From NCBI RefSeq assembly GCF_900156425.1, contig NZ_FTNO01000003.1, positions 62,001 to 126,000 of the forward strand: 64,000 bases of DNA, read 5' to 3'. Of the stretch, positions 42,250 to 50,887 are shown piece after piece. Source of the stretch: Haladaptatus litoreus (GTDB taxonomy: Archaea; Halobacteriota; Halobacteria; Halobacteriales; Haladaptataceae). A program made the position numbers and the translations under genes. Under the pieces are notes generated by a model. It was not told the DNA's origin. It saw only the letters and a program-made list of their open reading frames with translations, and ran no database searches. Every line of letters starts with the position of its first letter. Positions within the stretch are counted from its first letter, which is position 1.

Positions 42250-43985
42250 GTTTGATAGAACTACACGACGTAACGTTTCAGTACGGCACCCAACCCGACG
42301 GCGAATACGCCGTAAACGACATCGATTTCAGTATCGAAGAGGGCCAGTTCGTCGGAATCACGGGACAGAGTGAGGCGGGGAAAGCGACTCTCTGTCGGCT
42401 CATCTCCGGGCAGATTCCTCACTTCTACCACGGAGACCTCTCGGGAACGGTCACCGTCGAAGGGAGTTCGACGGTCGAATCGACCGTCGGTGACCTTTCG
42501 AAGAAAATCGGCTTCGTCTTCGAAAATCCCTACGACCAGCTTACGGGCGCGACCTCGACCGTCCTCGAAGAGGTCGCCTTCGGACTCGAAAGTCACGGTC
42601 TTACGCGCGACGAAATGCGCGACCGGGCACGTGAGAGCCTCGCCGCAATCGGGGTCGAAGACCTCGCCGACCGAAACCCGATGCAACTCTCTGGCGGGCA
42701 GTGCCAACGCGTCGCTATCGCTTCGGTCATTGCGATGCAACCCGACGTGATGGTTCTCCGGCAACCCACGGCACAACTCGACCCGGAGGGAACCGAAGAG
42801 GTGTTCGACGTGGTCGGGTCGATGAACGAGGACGGATACACTATCGTGATGGTCAGTCAAGAAATAGAGCGACTGGTTCCCCACCTCGACCGACTCGTCG
42901 TGATGGACGACGGCACGATTCGGTTCGACGGACGGCCGGACGACGTCCTCGTCCAAGCCATCGAGGAAGGACTTCCAATCCCCGTTCCCGACCCGGTCGA
43001 AATCGGACACCGACTCCGTGACGCCGGAACCGTCTCGGCCGACGAACCGATTCCGGTGACGGAGTCCGGTTGTCTGTCGGAACTCCGCCGCGTCGGCAAC
43101 GGTCGGCTCCTCGGAAGCGAAACGGACGGCGGGCACAGCGTCTCGCCGCCCGACGACCCCCTCGACGAGACGGCCGATGTCGTTCTCGATGAACTGCACC
43201 ACCAGTACCCGAGCGGCGTCAAAGCGCTTCGTGGCGTCTCGTTTTCGCTCGATGATGGCTGTGTCTGTCTCATCGGGCAGAACGGCGCAGGGAAATCCAC
43301 GCTGGTAAAGCACCTGAACGCGCTCCTCGAACCAACCGAGGGCGTCGCGTACATCCGTGGCGCGGACACGAGCGAACACACCACAGCCGAACTCGCCCAC
43401 GAAGTTGGCCTGAGTTTCCAGAATCCGGACGACCAACTCTTCCATAGCACCGTCGAAGAAGAGATACAGTACGGCCCACGAAACCTCGGCTTTGACGACG
43501 AAGAAGTGGCGGAAACGACGGATAACGCGTTATCGCTGCTCGGATTGGAGGAACGACGGAACGAAAACCCATACGACTTCGGCGAACCGTGGCGCAAGCG
43601 AGTTGCGGTGGCGTCCATCGTCGCGATGGACACGCCGGTGGTCGTCCTCGACGAACCGACGAGCGGACAGGACGCGCCGGGATACGAACAGCTTGGACAC
43701 GCCGTCGATACCCTCGCCGAACAAGGGAAACTCGTCGTCATCATCACGCACGACATGGACTTCGTGCGCGAACACGCCGACCGAACTGTTCTCCTCGCGG
43801 AAGGACAGGTCATCGCTGACGGCGAAACGCGCGACGTGTTGGGCGATGCCGAGACGCTCGCTCGCTCGAACGTCCATCCGCCGACGGTGACGCGACTGAG
43901 TCTCGAACTCGGCGTCGGTTCGCTCCTCTCCGTCGATGAGTTACTAGACGCCATCGGCGTTTCGACGGACGGTGCATCGCCGTAG
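42246..43985 (+). CDS. Fused ECF ATPase with two ABC domains, asymmetric sites
   Basis: The 579-residue protein (ATG 42246, within the T-component stop) contains two ABC domains joined by a linker near residue 290. Domain 1 has Walker A 'GQSEAGKATLC' (Ala where Ser or Thr is expected after Lys), an intact signature 'LSGGQCQR', and a Walker B 'VMVLRQPTAQLDP' in which the Asp-Glu pair is Arg-Gln. Domain 2 has an intact Walker A 'GQNGAGKSTLVKHLN' and Walker B 'VVVLDEPTSGQD' but a broken signature 'FGEPWRKRV'. By the usual head-to-tail arrangement, only one composite site (domain 2 Walker motifs with domain 1 signature) is expected to hydrolyse ATP. It powers the S+T transporter next door. Confidence 0.92.
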   Translation: MSLIELHDVTFQYGTQPDGEYAVNDIDFSIEEGQFVGITGQSEAGKATLCRLISGQIPHFYHGDLSGTVTVEGSSTVESTVGDLSKKIGFVFENPYDQLTGATSTVLEEVAFGLESHGLTRDEMRDRARESLAAIGVEDLADRNPMQLSGGQCQRVAIASVIAMQPDVMVLRQPTAQLDPEGTEEVFDVVGSMNEDGYTIVMVSQEIERLVPHLDRLVVMDDGTIRFDGRPDDVLVQAIEEGLPIPVPDPVEIGHRLRDAGTVSADEPIPVTESGCLSELRRVGNGRLLGSETDGGHSVSPPDDPLDETADVVLDELHHQYPSGVKALRGVSFSLDDGCVCLIGQNGAGKSTLVKHLNALLEPTEGVAYIRGADTSEHTTAELAHEVGLSFQNPDDQLFHSTVEEEIQYGPRNLGFDDEEVAETTDNALSLLGLEERRNENPYDFGEPWRKRVAVASIVAMDTPVVVLDEPTSGQDAPGYEQLGHAVDTLAEQGKLVVIITHDMDFVREHADRTVLLAEGQVIADGETRDVLGDAETLARSNVHPPTVTRLSLELGVGSLLSVDELLDAIGVSTDGASP

Positions 43986-44084
43986 AACACGAACTGGCCT
44001 TCGAAATACATAATCACACGGTACACAGTTACGGTAACACAAGCACACGGCACACAGCTACACTAACACAATCACACGATACAC

Positions 44085-45023
44085 ATGAGTACGAAACTAC
44101 TGCTGGACGTAGACCCCGGAAACGACGACGCTATCGCACTGTTCATCGCACTTGCCGACGACGACATCGATGTCGTCGGCATCACGACGGTGGCGGGCAA
44201 TACGACGGTGGACAACGCGACACGAAACACGCTGTCCCTGCTCGAACTGGTCGATAGAACGGACGTTCCCGTCGCAAAAGGCGCGGGCCGTCCGCTCGCG
44301 GACGAACTGGAGATGGCCGAACACGTCCACGGGCCGGACGGCCTCCCGGAGGTTGTTCGAGAGGGCCTTTCCGAGCCATCGACCGAGACGATAGACCAGC
44401 ACGCCGTCGATTTCATCATCGAACAGGCACACGAACACGGCGACGACTTGACCATCGCGGCGCTCGGGCCGCAGACCAACATCGCCTTGGCGCTCGCAAA
44501 GGAACCATCGCTTTCCGAGATGGTCGGCGACATCTACCAAATGGGCGGCGCGCTGAAGACGACGGGGAACGTTACGCCCCAGGCGTCGTTCAATTTCTAC
44601 GTCGATGCCGCCGCCGCGGCCCGCGTCGTGCAGGATGCGACCCCGAAAGTCGTCGGCCTCGACGTAACGGAACACGTCTACGTGGACACGGAAGATATTC
44701 TGGAACTTGCCGAGGAGGCGGCCCCCCTTCCGACGATGGCCGCCATTTTGGAGTTCAGCATCGAGGAAGTTCGCTCGAAGTTCGGGCACGACGGCGGATT
44801 GGCGAGCGATGCGGTCGTTCTGGCCGACATCGTCAACGACGCGCTCGACTTCGAGGACGCCTACGTGGAAATCGACACGACGGGCGGGCCGTCGAACGGC
44901 GCGACCGTCTACGACGAACACGGCGTCTACGAGAAACAACCGAACTGTGAGGTAGCGCTCGGTGTCGATGGAGACGCGTACCAGCGCACGGTTCTCGAAA
45001 GCCTCCGTACATTCGTCGAGTAG
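44085..45023 (+). CDS. Inosine-uridine-preferring nucleoside hydrolase, second copy
   Basis: This 312-residue paralogue has the same calcium motif, D8-V-D10-PGN-D14-D15, and 'DIYQMGGALKTTGNVTPQASFNFYVDAAAA'. It differs from the copy at 39175 in its N-terminal and central parts, but two blocks are nearly identical at DNA level. It has its own short leader with 'acacg/acac' repeats. Two nucleoside hydrolases flanking an ECF transporter indicate uptake and hydrolysis of nucleosides. They may differ in base preference. Confidence 0.93.
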   Translation: MSTKLLLDVDPGNDDAIALFIALADDDIDVVGITTVAGNTTVDNATRNTLSLLELVDRTDVPVAKGAGRPLADELEMAEHVHGPDGLPEVVREGLSEPSTETIDQHAVDFIIEQAHEHGDDLTIAALGPQTNIALALAKEPSLSEMVGDIYQMGGALKTTGNVTPQASFNFYVDAAAAARVVQDATPKVVGLDVTEHVYVDTEDILELAEEAAPLPTMAAILEFSIEEVRSKFGHDGGLASDAVVLADIVNDALDFEDAYVEIDTTGGPSNGATVYDEHGVYEKQPNCEVALGVDGDAYQRTVLESLRTFVE

Positions 45024-45336
45024 CGCCATTTGGCGTCACTCGCTCTTCGACCGAATCGTGCTACCGATCGAATTGCAGAACGGGAATATTTTGAATAGAT
45101 AAACTAATCAGTACTTGTAACAAGATATTTGAGCAGGCATAATATTAATCTTTGGTTGGAGTTTGGACAGCAACGACAACGAATGACATTCTTCTTGCCG
45201 TTTTTCTGCGCAAAATCGGCACCCTTAACGTCGTTACAGTTCTCGCATTATAACTGAAACGTGGTTCCAAGTAGGCTCTCTCCGCCGAATCGGATACTAA
45301 TCAAAAAATCATGGCAATTATAGTTCGAAAACGAAG
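45024..45336. other. AT-rich intergenic region with no gene
   Basis: I see no gene. The left half is AT-rich near 45080-45150, and the right half holds the likely rdfA promoter ('atggcaattatagttcg' region). It separates the nucleoside locus from the rdfA pair. Confidence 0.5.
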
Positions 45337-45930
45337 ATGAGCAAGGTCGAACGCGTAATCAGCGACTACCAGTTGGACGATATGGGAGAGACACTCGAAA
45401 CCTACTGGACTGGTGAAGCCGACGAGCAGTACAGCCTTCGAGAACTCGCCGACTTCTTCAATCGGGCAGTGCTACGCACTGCACTGGAACAAGCGAACGC
45501 GTCACTGCTTTCCGGCGAGGTCGAGAACACGTATCGGTTGCTGACCGATACGACGGTCAGTAGCGGTATTCGAGCCGAGACTGAAAACTCGCTCGCCCGT
45601 GAAGGAATCGACGTGGAGCGCCTTAAACGGGACTTCGTCTCCCACCAAGCCATTCACACCTATCTTACGAAATACCGCGATGTGAGCCACGAATCGGAGA
45701 CGGACGACGCTGAGACACACAGAGAGAAGGCCACCGATACGATTCGGCGACTCCAGAATCGAACCGTTGCAGTTACCGAGACGACGCTCGAAAACCTTCG
45801 CAACACGGAGCGAATTGCGCTCTCCGACTTCGATGTTCTCAGCGACGTGCGAGTCGTCTGCAACTCGTGTGGTCGCTCGTACCCGGTGGACGACCTTCTC
45901 GAAGCTGGCGGCTGTGAGTGCGAACGCTAA
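45337..45930 (+). CDS. rdfA: Rod-determining factor RdfA homologue
   Basis: This 197-residue protein, starting 'MSKVERVISDYQLDDMGETLETYWTGEADEQYSLRELADFFNRAVL', matches my memory of haloarchaeal RdfA. The helical 'LREDF...HQAIHTYLTK' and C-terminal zinc-like 'VRVVCNSCGRSYPVDDLLEAGGCECER' (C-x2-C and C-x-C) fit. RdfA is a cell-shape factor in Haloferax and is typically followed by an archaeal SMC-like protein. Here the next gene is exactly such a protein, 60 bp away on the same strand, so co-expression is likely. Confidence 0.85.
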   Translation: MSKVERVISDYQLDDMGETLETYWTGEADEQYSLRELADFFNRAVLRTALEQANASLLSGEVENTYRLLTDTTVSSGIRAETENSLAREGIDVERLKRDFVSHQAIHTYLTKYRDVSHESETDDAETHREKATDTIRRLQNRTVAVTETTLENLRNTERIALSDFDVLSDVRVVCNSCGRSYPVDDLLEAGGCECER

Positions 45931-45990
45931 GTATCGTCGTCACACACAGTACGGAAATTTGTTTATAACTGCACACCCAACAGTCGGTAA

Positions 45991-47949
45991 ATGGAATCGA
46001 CACAGCAAACGCAACCGCAGGTAGAGGTTGCTGCACACAACATCGGCGGAATTGACCGGACTGCCGTTACCTTCTCTCCGGGTGTAACTATCCTTTCTGG
46101 TCGAAACGCGACGAACCGAACGTCGTTCCTCCAAGCCATCATGGCGGCGCTCGGGAGTGAACAAGCTTCGGTCAAGGCTGATGCTGATAAGGGGTCGGTC
46201 GAACTCTCCATCGGTGACGAAACCTACACACGGACGCTCACCCAGCAAAACGGCACTGTTGCAACGAGCGGCGACCCGTATTTAGACGACGCGGAACTCA
46301 TCGATCTCTTTTCGTTCTTACTCGAATCGAACGAAGCGCGACGCGCGGTCGCGCGCGGAGACGATCTCCGGAATCTCATCATGTGTCCCGTCGATACTAA
46401 AGCGATTCAGGAAGAAATCGAGCGACTTACCGCCGAGAAACGTCGAATCGACGACGAACTGGAGGAGTTGGAGTCGCTCGGTCAAACGCTTCCGACGCTC
46501 GAAGCGAAGCAAAATCGATTGGCGAACGAAATCGAAGAGAAACGAACGACGCTCGAAGCGAAAGAAGCGGAGCTAGAAGCGGCGGATGCTGACCTCGGCG
46601 AAACGCGTGCGGAGCAAAGCGAACTGGAATCGAAATTGGAGACGCTTCGTGAAACGCGGTCACATCTCGAAGATATTCGGTTCAAAATCGAAACCGAAGA
46701 GGACAGTATCGAAGCATTACAGGACGAACTCACCGAACTCGAACGCGAACAGGCCGACATCTCCGACGTTTCGGCCGATACGGTTTCCGAATACGACCGG
46801 CGACTGGAGACGCTCCGCGAACGCAAACAACAGCTCAACTCGGTCGTAAGCGAACTACAGACGATTATCCAGTTCAACGAGGAGATGCTCGGCGGAACCA
46901 ATCCCGATATTCGCGCCGCACTCCAATCGGAAACCAGCGGCGAGACAAGTGGGTCAGTTACCGACCAGCTCGTCGCCGAAACGGAGACCGTCGTCTGCTG
47001 GACGTGCGGAACGAACGTCGAAAAGCAGACAATCGAATCGACACTCGACCAACTTCGAACGTTTCGTCAGGAAAAGCTCGACGAACGCAGTGATCTGAAC
47101 GCCGAGATTGGCGACCTCGAAGCGGAGAAAGCGGAACTCGAAGCGAAACGGCAGAAACGGGATCGTATCGACCAACGCCGAAAACAGCTCGAAACCGAAC
47201 TCGACGACCGAAACGCCCGGATCGACGACCTCCGCGACGAGCGCGCCAGCGTAACCGACGACATCGAAACGCTCGAACAGGAGGTCGAAGCACTCGAACA
47301 GGACGATTACAGCCAGCTACTCGATTTGCATCGCGAGGCGAATCAACTCGAATTCGAACTGGAGCGACTCGAAACTGACCTCGAAGATGTGGAATTAGAA
47401 CGTTCGAACATCGAAGATAAGCTGTCCGAGAAGGAAAAATTGGAGGAGCGACGAGTGGAGATTCGAGACGAATTGGCCGACCTCCGAACGCGAATCGAGC
47501 AGATTGAAGCCGACGCCGTAGAGGAGTTCAACGAGCATATGGCACGCGTGCTCGACCTGCTCGACTACGAAAATCTCGAACGGATTTGGATAGAACGCAC
47601 GGAACGAAATGTTCGTGAGGGGCGTCGGAAAGTTACGAAAAGTGTGTTCGAACTACATATAATCCGGAGCACGGAGTCCGGTGCGACCTACGAAGATACG
47701 ATAGACCACCTCAGCGAAAGCGAACGAGAAGTCACCGGCCTCGTGTTCGCACTTGCAGGGTATCTCGTTCACGAAGTGTACGACCACGTTCCGTTCATCC
47801 TCCTCGACTCGCTCGAAGCAATCGACTCGAATCGTATTGCGAGACTCGTGGACTATTTTAGCGACTACGCGGGGTATCTCGTGGCTGCACTGCTACCGGA
47901 GGACGCCGCCGCGCTCGACGACGAGTACGAGCGCGTCACCGAAATCTAG
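45991..47949 (+). CDS. Archaea-specific SMC-related protein (partner of RdfA)
   Basis: This 652-residue protein has an N-terminal ATP-binding motif, 'GVTILSGRNATNRTSFLQAIMAALG', where the P-loop GKS is replaced by NRTS. That is characteristic of the archaeal SMC-related group next to RdfA. It also has two long coiled coils (about residues 120-300 and 345-510), a hinge-like break holding a C-x2-C motif ('CWTCG') near residue 335, and a C-terminal Walker B 'HVPFILLDSLEAIDSNR' followed by 'GYLVAALLPED'. It probably acts in DNA organisation or cell-shape control together with RdfA. It is unlikely to be a canonical SMC because of the altered P-loop. Confidence 0.88.
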   Translation: MESTQQTQPQVEVAAHNIGGIDRTAVTFSPGVTILSGRNATNRTSFLQAIMAALGSEQASVKADADKGSVELSIGDETYTRTLTQQNGTVATSGDPYLDDAELIDLFSFLLESNEARRAVARGDDLRNLIMCPVDTKAIQEEIERLTAEKRRIDDELEELESLGQTLPTLEAKQNRLANEIEEKRTTLEAKEAELEAADADLGETRAEQSELESKLETLRETRSHLEDIRFKIETEEDSIEALQDELTELEREQADISDVSADTVSEYDRRLETLRERKQQLNSVVSELQTIIQFNEEMLGGTNPDIRAALQSETSGETSGSVTDQLVAETETVVCWTCGTNVEKQTIESTLDQLRTFRQEKLDERSDLNAEIGDLEAEKAELEAKRQKRDRIDQRRKQLETELDDRNARIDDLRDERASVTDDIETLEQEVEALEQDDYSQLLDLHREANQLEFELERLETDLEDVELERSNIEDKLSEKEKLEERRVEIRDELADLRTRIEQIEADAVEEFNEHMARVLDLLDYENLERIWIERTERNVREGRRKVTKSVFELHIIRSTESGATYEDTIDHLSESEREVTGLVFALAGYLVHEVYDHVPFILLDSLEAIDSNRIARLVDYFSDYAGYLVAALLPEDAAALDDEYERVTEI

Positions 47950-48108
47950 ACCCTCTCCAATATCATGGAGACGAAGTCGAACTTCCGGCCGATATCTTTG
48001 GTCGATGGTGTATCTCCGTTGTTCTAATTTTTTTATTTATCGAATTTAATATATATCATTCCCTGCTGTAACCCAAACAACCAAACGTGGGTGCGATAGT
48101 CCTCAGTT

Positions 48109-48885
48109 GTGAATAGTCCACTACACGGCAAGACCGCCGTCGTGACGGGTTCGAGTAGCGGTATCGGGTTCGCAATCGCACGTGAGTTCGCCGCTCGCGG
48201 CGCGAACGTCGTTGTCAACTCCCGTTCGCAGGAGCGAGCGGCGGACGCTGCGAGCGAAATCAGCGGTGAAAGCGGCGCCGCCATCCCTATCGAAGCCGAC
48301 GTGACGGACGAGGATTCGCTGGAGTCGCTCGTCAAAAGTACGGTCTCCGAGTTCGGCTCGTTGGACGTTTGGGTAAACAACGCTGGTATCAATATCCGCG
48401 GCCCGGCGGAGGAGATGTCGTTGGATGATTGGCAACAGGTCATGGACGTAAACCTGACCGGCACGTTTAGCGGTTCACAGTTGGCGGGGAAGCAGATGAT
48501 AGAGCAGGGTACCGGTGGGAGTATCATCAACGTCTCCAGCATGATGGGCGAGCAGGGGCAGACTGGCCGAACCCCGTACAACACATCGAAGGGAGGAGTG
48601 AACAATCTCACCCGCTGTTTGGCCGTCGAGTGGGCCAAACACGAAATACAGGTCAACGCCATCGCGCCGGGCTACATCCGTACCGAAATGGTTGACGATG
48701 CACAGGAGCAAATCGGCTTCGACGAGCAAGATGTCATCGACCGAACCCCGCTTGGGCGGTTCGGAACTGTCGAAGAAGTTGCGAACTGTGCGGCGTTTCT
48801 TGCGGAAGGAGAGCATTTCATGACCGGTGAAATCCTCCATCCGGACGGCGGGTGGCTCTCATTTGGCTGGGGAAGTAAGGGGTAA
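48109..48885 (+). CDS. SDR-family oxidoreductase, classical
   Basis: 258 residues, start 'MNSPLHGKTAVVTGSSSGIGFAIAREFAARGANVVVNSR' (GTG start). It has the canonical motifs: TGSSSGIG, 'NNAG', 'NVSSMMG', Y-x-x-x-K in 'RTPYNTSKGGVNNLTRCLAVEW', and 'APGYIRTEM'. This is a classical SDR of the glucose/3-oxoacyl/sorbitol type; the substrate cannot be read. Unlike the SDR at 34654, the catalytic Tyr and Lys are intact. It has no operon partners. Confidence 0.88.
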   Translation: MNSPLHGKTAVVTGSSSGIGFAIAREFAARGANVVVNSRSQERAADAASEISGESGAAIPIEADVTDEDSLESLVKSTVSEFGSLDVWVNNAGINIRGPAEEMSLDDWQQVMDVNLTGTFSGSQLAGKQMIEQGTGGSIINVSSMMGEQGQTGRTPYNTSKGGVNNLTRCLAVEWAKHEIQVNAIAPGYIRTEMVDDAQEQIGFDEQDVIDRTPLGRFGTVEEVANCAAFLAEGEHFMTGEILHPDGGWLSFGWGSKG

Positions 48886-49048
48886 TCACGTCGGATACTG
48901 ATTCGACGGCAGACGGGTGTGCGACTCGAGTAACAGCGCCGCTGCTCGAATTTTGCGTTCGAACGTACGATTGTATTCATCACTAAATGAAATGCTTGCG
49001 TCTGAAGCCACGGTTCGTAAACCACTAGATGAGTAAGTACTACACCTC

Positions 49049-49165
49049 ATGGCAGATGATACTGATTCACTCGAAAACGACTACGAAACCGATTGTCCCT
49101 TGTGTGACCAACCAGTTCATGCTCGCCATAATATCTGTCCTCATTGTGAACATCTTCTCGAATGA
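49049..49165 (+). CDS. Small zinc-ribbon protein (38 residues)
   Basis: ATG 49049 to TGA 49163-49165 encodes 38 residues with a zinc ribbon: 'ETDCPLCDQPVHARHNICPHCEHLL' (C-x2-C...C-x2-C). This size and pattern match haloarchaeal small zinc-finger proteins, which have been studied as regulators of biofilm and lipid growth responses. The stop overlaps a further short frame (ATGA at 49162; 49 codons, Arg/His-rich) that I cannot support as a gene. Confidence 0.72.
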   Translation: MADDTDSLENDYETDCPLCDQPVHARHNICPHCEHLLE

Positions 49166-49616
49166 CACCGTTGCGGCGACTGTTCGATCATGTTCTGGCT
49201 CATCGGGGGTTCGAAAACGACGAACATCGATTTAATTACCACCCCTCTCGTTTACGGAACTGTCCGACGGAATCGAACGGAAGTGTATCTCGCGAGCGAG
49301 GCCGCCGGTAAAATCTGGGAGCACTACGACCGACGCCTACGCAAACACTGCCAAAACTGCTTGACAAGCAGAAAAGCTCGGCTACTCTCGCTTTTGAGTC
49401 GTCAACTACGACGGTGCACTCCGATTCTCGAACTACTGGCCGATAAAATCGGACTTTCGCCTCGGTAGTCGGGATAGTTGGTTATTAGGACCCTTCGAGA
49501 CTGATTCTGCTACAAGACTGTACAGAGAGTATGATTAGCTCTAAATATCTCTTTTTGGGCGGCATTTCCACAGCGAACGGATTGACTTATGTTCCAGCCG
49601 TCGGTGACCTCTACGC
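49166..49616. other. Gene-poor stretch
   Basis: A 93-codon plus-strand frame (49190-49468) is basic and Leu/Arg-rich, unlike the acidic haloarchaeal proteome, so I do not call it. A 49-codon frame at 49162 is translationally coupled to the zinc-ribbon gene by ATGA but has no recognisable motif. Otherwise nothing is seen. Confidence 0.5.
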
Positions 49617-50261
49617 ATGGTTTCTGGTGTTCACGCACAACTTGAGGTACGCGGCGCGGAGGGCTGTCCCGCGTCTGCGGTGAGCGAGGAGTGTACGGTT
49701 GAGTCCGTGACGGTCAGCCAGCACAGCACGCCGGAAACGACAGCTGTCGTCGGAGAAGTGACGGTAGACCATGCGGACGACGAACGGACGGAACCACAAC
49801 ACGTGGACGAAGTGTTCGCCGACGATTCGAAATCGGTGTATCGGTACAGTCACTCGAACGGCGACTGTCCGTGTTCACGCGTTCCAAAACACGGGTGTCC
49901 CATCCGTGAGCTTCGTGTCGATTCCGGACGACTCGTGTTCTCGTTTATCGCACCGAATCTCGAAACGCTTCGAGAAGTCGTTTCGGATTTGCAAGGGCGT
50001 TGTGCTGGCGTCACGGTTCGCCGTCTCACGCGATCCGATTCCCTCGACGATACGCAGTCGCTACTGTTCGTAGACCGGACTGCGTTCACGAAGCGACAGT
50101 ACGACGTCCTCCGAACCGCCCATCGGATGGGGTATTTCGAATCGCCGAAGGAGTCGAACTCCGAAGCGGTTGCCGACGAGTTAGGAATCTCGGTGACGAC
50201 GTTCGTCGAACATCTCTCGGTCGCCCAGACGAAGCTGTTGGAACAGCTACTGACGGAGTGA
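49617..50261 (+). CDS. HTH-10 (bacterio-opsin-activator-like) transcription regulator
   Basis: 214 residues. The C-terminal HTH-10 domain is 'FTKRQYDVLRTAHRMGYFESPKESNSEAVADELGISVTTFVEHLSVAQTKLLEQLL'. The N-terminal sensory part has Cys-rich 'EGCPASAVSEECTVESV' and 'CPCSRVPKHGCPIRELRVDSG', which could bind a metal, heme or sense redox. HTH-10 regulators are abundant in haloarchaea. The arrangement resembles those that control metal or anaerobic respiration genes, but there is no target visible nearby; the truncated haemoglobin lies 158 bp downstream. Confidence 0.85.
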   Translation: MVSGVHAQLEVRGAEGCPASAVSEECTVESVTVSQHSTPETTAVVGEVTVDHADDERTEPQHVDEVFADDSKSVYRYSHSNGDCPCSRVPKHGCPIRELRVDSGRLVFSFIAPNLETLREVVSDLQGRCAGVTVRRLTRSDSLDDTQSLLFVDRTAFTKRQYDVLRTAHRMGYFESPKESNSEAVADELGISVTTFVEHLSVAQTKLLEQLLTE

Positions 50262-50418
50262 GTTGTCCGTTTTTCGCCGCCGACAAATCGTGTTTCGGAC
50301 TGTACCCACGTATTGTGTGTGCAGTGGTCATTGATAACTTAGAACATAGGTTTAAATAAACCCAAATATACTAGCACCAGTTCGTATCTCGCCGTGACGA
50401 CGACAGTGAAACGACGCA

Positions 50419-50778
50419 ATGACACGAACGATTTATCGAGAAATCGGCGGACGGGACGCGGTCGAAACAGTCGTCACCGATTTTTATGACCGAGTGTTGG
50501 CGGACGACCAGCTTGCACCGTACTTCGACGGAATGGACATGAACGAACTGTACGCCCATCAAGTTCAGTTCATCAGTGCTGTCGCCGGCGGCCCGGCCGA
50601 CTATACGGGCGACAACATGCGCGAAGCACACGCGCATCTCGATATTGACGAAGATGATTTCGACACGGTCGGTCAGTATCTCGAAACAGCACTTCGGGAG
50701 AACGGCGTCGAGGACGACAATGTAGAAGCGATTATGGCCGAAGTCGCTTCCCTCAAAGAACCGATTCTCGGCCGGTAG
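50419..50778 (+). CDS. Group I truncated haemoglobin
   Basis: This 119-residue protein has the trHb pattern: 'TIYREIGGRDAVETVVTDFYDRVLADDQLAPYFDG' (helix B with Phe-Tyr), 'QVQFISAVAGGP' and the proximal His region 'MREAHAHLDI'. It binds heme and O2, possibly protecting against NO, but the reaction is unproven here. It stands alone with an upstream gap of 157 bp. Confidence 0.87.
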   Translation: MTRTIYREIGGRDAVETVVTDFYDRVLADDQLAPYFDGMDMNELYAHQVQFISAVAGGPADYTGDNMREAHAHLDIDEDDFDTVGQYLETALRENGVEDDNVEAIMAEVASLKEPILGR

Positions 50779-50887
50779 CAACCGCTGTATCGACGAATAA
50801 AACCGCGATACACAACACTGTTTCTCACTCACCGATGTTGTGACCCAATCAGTCAGGTAAAAGTAGCTCGCTCGCTAAAATCCACTA

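Noticed and set aside
42857..44053. 398-codon minus-strand ORF over the ECF ATPase
   Set aside because: Antisense of the fused ATPase with Ser/Arg-rich low-complexity translation and no motif.
49190..49468. 93-codon plus-strand ORF after the zinc-ribbon gene
   Set aside because: Basic and Leu/Arg-rich, unlike haloarchaeal proteins, with no family similarity that I can see.
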